From positions 184,180-248,179 of the forward strand of contig NZ_BMYQ01000001.1 in assembly GCF_014652355.1 (NCBI RefSeq): a DNA stretch of 64,000 nucleotides, in the 5' to 3' direction. Under the pieces are notes generated by a model. That model was not told where the DNA came from, did not search any database, and saw nothing but the letters and a program-made list of their open reading frames with translations. The stretch comes from Gemmobacter lanyuensis (GTDB taxonomy: Bacteria > Pseudomonadota > Alphaproteobacteria > Rhodobacterales > Rhodobacteraceae). A program made the position numbers and the translations under genes. Shown one piece after another: positions 61,884-64,000 of the stretch; position 1 is the stretch's first letter, and the number at the start of each line of letters is the position of its first letter.

Positions 61884-62762
61884 ATGCGTAAAGACAGGCT
61901 GGACGGCACGGGCATCGCGGCCCTTCTGGGGGTGACGGCGCTGCTCGCGGCCAATCAGGTCATCGTCAAGATCACCACCGCAGGGTTGCAGCCGGTGTTC
62001 TTTGCAGGTGCTCGGTCGGCGCTGGCGGTGCTGTTCGTCTGGGGCTGGATGGTCTGGAAGGGCCGGGCGCCGCGCTACACCCCCGGCACGCTGGGGCCGG
62101 GGCTTTTGATCGGGGCGGTCTTCGCGGTCGAATTCCTCTGTCTGTTCATGGCGCTGGACCTGACCACGGTCAGCCGCGCCGCGATCATCTTCTATTCCAT
62201 GCCGGTCTGGCTGGGCCTGGCCGCGCATTTCGGGCTGCCGGGCGAAAGGCTGACGAAGGTGCGGGCGCTGGGGCTCTTGCTGGCCTTTTGCGGCACGGCC
62301 TGGGCGATCCTCGACCGGGGCAGCAGCGGCGGGCAGGGCAGCCTTGCGGGCGATCTTTATGCGCTGGTCGGCGCCTTTGGATGGGCGGGAACGGCCTTCA
62401 TCGCCCGCAGGCCGCGCATGGCCGCTGTCGGCCCCGAGATGCAGCTGCTGTGGATGGTCGCCGTCTCGGCCCCGATGCTGCTGATCGTCGCGCCCGCCTT
62501 CGGCCCCTTTCTACGCGCGGTCGAGCCGATGCACTGGGTCTGGCTGGTGTTTCAGGCAGGGGTCGTGGTGGCGGGGGGCTTCATCAGCTGGCTCTGGCTT
62601 CTGTCGCGCTACCCGGCCGCGACAGTGGCGAGCTTCAGCTTCCTCACGCCCATTTTCAGCCTGACGCTGGGCTGGCTGCTGATGGGGGAACATCTGGGAT
62701 GGTCGATCCTGGGGGCCGGTGGACTGGTCGCGGCGGGAATCATCCTGATCAATCGCAGGTAA
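61884..62762 (+). CDS. DMT-family (EamA) transporter
   Basis: This is a 292-residue protein with about ten transmembrane helices in two EamA repeats. It has ANQVIVKITTAGLQPVFFAG near residues 23-42 and a C-terminal LTPIFSLTLGWLLMGEHLGW typical of the family. It is not closely similar to the two other transporters nearby. ATG 61884 was chosen over the very long upstream frame, which overlaps the divergent gene. Confidence 0.88.
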   Translation: MRKDRLDGTGIAALLGVTALLAANQVIVKITTAGLQPVFFAGARSALAVLFVWGWMVWKGRAPRYTPGTLGPGLLIGAVFAVEFLCLFMALDLTTVSRAAIIFYSMPVWLGLAAHFGLPGERLTKVRALGLLLAFCGTAWAILDRGSSGGQGSLAGDLYALVGAFGWAGTAFIARRPRMAAVGPEMQLLWMVAVSAPMLLIVAPAFGPFLRAVEPMHWVWLVFQAGVVVAGGFISWLWLLSRYPAATVASFSFLTPIFSLTLGWLLMGEHLGWSILGAGGLVAAGIILINRR

Positions 62763-62910
62763 GGGCCGGCTCTGCGGGACAGCGCCAGTGGCAGCTGGTG
62801 CGCCAAAGCCACGGCACCGGCGGGAAATGGCCCATCATTTTGGCGGTGTCATCGCCCCGAAGGGATCAGATTCTGCCCGAAAAGCGGCCCTCTGCCACCC
62901 GCGGGCGGAG

Positions 62911-63087
62911 TTATCCACAGCTGATACGCCGTCTGAGGCTTGCGCCCGAACCCTGCCGGAACATTGCGCTTTTTCGCGGCCCGCGCGGCGCCGCGGAAAA
63001 ATCGGCAACAGATTTCCCACAGAATAATCCACAGGCGCGGGGGGAGATCCGGGTCCCTCGGCCAAGCTATCCACCGCTTGTGGGTAA
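62911..63087. promoter_or_regulatory. Cluster of DnaA-box-like sites
   Basis: One perfect (TTATCCACA) and up to four imperfect nine-base DnaA-type sites in 177 bp. DnaA is known to control ribonucleotide reductase genes in some bacteria. Confidence 0.5.
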
Positions 63088-63099
63088 GCTGCGCGTCAA

Positions 63100-63196
63100 C
63101 ACCAAATCAGGTGGCTGCCCGCAAATTTCTCAGTTGATTGGCCCCGCAAATTCCGACAACTTGTCCCCGCAAACCCGCGGGCCACCACATTTGGTG
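63100..63196. promoter_or_regulatory. Pair of CACC-N6-GGTG palindromes, possible NrdR sites
   Basis: ACACCAAATCAGGTGG and CCACCACATTTGGTGTG share the layout CACC-N6-GGTG. Their centres are 83 bp apart, about eight helical turns. NrdR boxes upstream of reductase genes are paired palindromes of similar size, but the match to that consensus is partial. Confidence 0.4.
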
Positions 63197-63371
63197 TGTG
63201 GCGAACGGAATAGGCGATCCATACCACCAGATGCGCCGCGCCCGTTGCGGCGCCGCCCGCCCCGTCTCCGGGCGGGAGGATCGCTTATGTCCGCCCGGGT
63301 CTGCGCGAGAGACAGTCCTGACCACAGCACAAAAGACGGGCCGAGCCCGCCGGATATGAAGCGAGGGGTAG

Positions 63372-64000
63372 ATGAAGATCGAGCGGAAGTTCACGACCGA
63401 GGAAACCGGCGCCTATGGCGCGCTGTCCTTCGGCACCACCACCTCTGAGATCCGCAATCCGGATGGCAAGGTGGTCTTCCGCAACGAGGCCGTCGAAATC
63501 CCCGAGGGCTGGAGCCAGGTCGCAAGCGATGTTCTGGCGCAGAAATACTTCCGCAAGGCCGGTGTGCCTGCCCGTTCGAAGCGCGTGGCCGAAAAGGGCG
63601 TGCCGGAATTCCTGTGGCGTTCGGTTCCCGATTCCGAAGCCATGGCCGATCTGCCCGAGGAGGCACGCTTTGGCGGCGAAACCTCGGCCAAGCAGGTCTT
63701 TGACCGTCTGGCCGGGGCCTGGGCCTATTGGGGCTGGAAGGGCGGCTATTTCACCGCCGAATCCGATGCCCGCGCCTATTACGATGAAATGCGCTTCATG
63801 CTGGCCCGCCAGATGGCCGCGCCCAATTCGCCGCAATGGTTCAACACGGGGCTGCACTGGGCCTATGGCATCGACGGCCCCGGTCAGGGCCATTTCTATG
63901 TCGATTATCAGACCGGCAAGCTCACCCCCTCTGACAGCGCCTATGAACATCCGCAGCCGCATGCCTGCTTCATCCAGTCGGTCAAGGATGATCTGGTGAA
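63372..64000 (+). CDS. nrdJ: B12-dependent ribonucleotide reductase NrdJ, 3' partial
   Basis: Class II reductase that makes deoxynucleotides with adenosylcobalamin. The frame is open from ATG 63372 (after GAGGGGTAG) to the end of the window. The N-terminus MKIERKFTTEETGAYGALSF is typical of the alphaproteobacterial enzyme, followed by ARQMAAPNSPQWFNTGLHWA (about 149-168) and the substrate-region Cys in PHACFIQSVKDDL (about 197-209). About 210 of some 1200 residues are present; the active-site and C-terminal zinc domains lie beyond the edge. Confidence 0.93.
   Translation, partial: MKIERKFTTEETGAYGALSFGTTTSEIRNPDGKVVFRNEAVEIPEGWSQVASDVLAQKYFRKAGVPARSKRVAEKGVPEFLWRSVPDSEAMADLPEEARFGGETSAKQVFDRLAGAWAYWGWKGGYFTAESDARAYYDEMRFMLARQMAAPNSPQWFNTGLHWAYGIDGPGQGHFYVDYQTGKLTPSDSAYEHPQPHACFIQSVKDDLV

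Larger units (their letters stand above)
62763..63371. other. Intergenic region upstream of nrdJ with DnaA-box-like and palindromic sites
   Basis: About 609 bp without a supported gene. It holds a perfect DnaA box TTATCCACA (62911-62919), near matches at 63013-63021, 63025-63033, 63068-63076 and 63079-63087 (the last on the - strand), and two CACC-N6-GGTG palindromes at 63100-63113 and 63183-63196. A cobalamin riboswitch was looked for but not recognised. Confidence 0.6.

Noticed and set aside
62763-63371. Replication origin, because of the DnaA-box-like cluster
   Set aside because: No AT-rich unwinding segment and no origin-associated genes nearby; gene regulation is simpler.
62763-63371. 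Cobalamin riboswitch before the B12-dependent reductase
   Set aside because: The conserved B12-box and core helices were not recognised by eye; a covariance-model search would be decisive.

Overview
The window (about 66% GC, dense operons) reads as a chromosome segment of a Rhodobacter/Cereibacter-like member of the Rhodobacterales. Support: a Fla1-type flagellar gene set, the cheA4-cheR-cheB-cheW-parA-tlpT-cheY-cheA3 order known from R. sphaeroides chemotaxis operon 3, a B12-dependent ribonucleotide reductase, and alphaproteobacterial housekeeping neighbours. Identifications come from reading the sequence and from knowledge of the families; no database was searched.

Layout. 1-12.5 kb: fliF (5' truncated by the window edge), fliG-H-I-J, then fliK-L-M-N-O-P-Q-R-flhB, all on +. 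12.6-14.1 kb: a likely motF and a second membrane gene. 14.2-17.2 kb: rpoN (sigma-54) and fliC on -. 17.6-20 kb: fliD and a secreted Sel1-repeat gene on +. 20.1-23.2 kb: flgP-flgT-flgA-flgM and a DUF2802-like gene on -. 23.7-27.6 kb: flhA, an FlhF-like gene without GTPase motifs, and fliA (sigma-28). 27.6-30.3 kb: two unrecognised - strand genes, one with a GAF-like segment and one with a 44-residue tandem repeat built on the motif DFSAF. 30.4-42.3 kb: flgB to flgL, with an unusually large flgK. 42.4-52.7 kb: the chemotaxis operon. 52.7-64 kb: a Crp/Fnr regulator, two cyclophilins, tyrS, anmK, rarD, eno, two DMT-family exporters, a DUF533-type gene, and the start of nrdJ.

Regulation can be read directly. 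Seven sigma-54 (-24/-12) sites lie before fliK, fliO, motF, flgP, flhA, flgB and flgG. They show that the longest reading frames at motF and flhA start too far upstream. A second signal, CTMAM or TCAC, then 14-16 bases, then GCCGTT, lies before fliC, fliD, flgM, the GAF-like gene, the DFSAF-repeat gene and the chemotaxis operon. This fits a FliA (sigma-28) late-gene class. So the early and middle genes appear to be driven by RpoN with activators outside the window, and the filament, FlgM, chemotaxis and two undescribed genes by FliA.

The least explained parts are the DFSAF-repeat protein and the GAF-like protein (both apparently late flagellar genes), the FlhF homologue that has lost its G motifs, the long middle of CheA3 that looks like a decayed P3-P4 kinase region, and the Sel1-repeat protein beside fliD.
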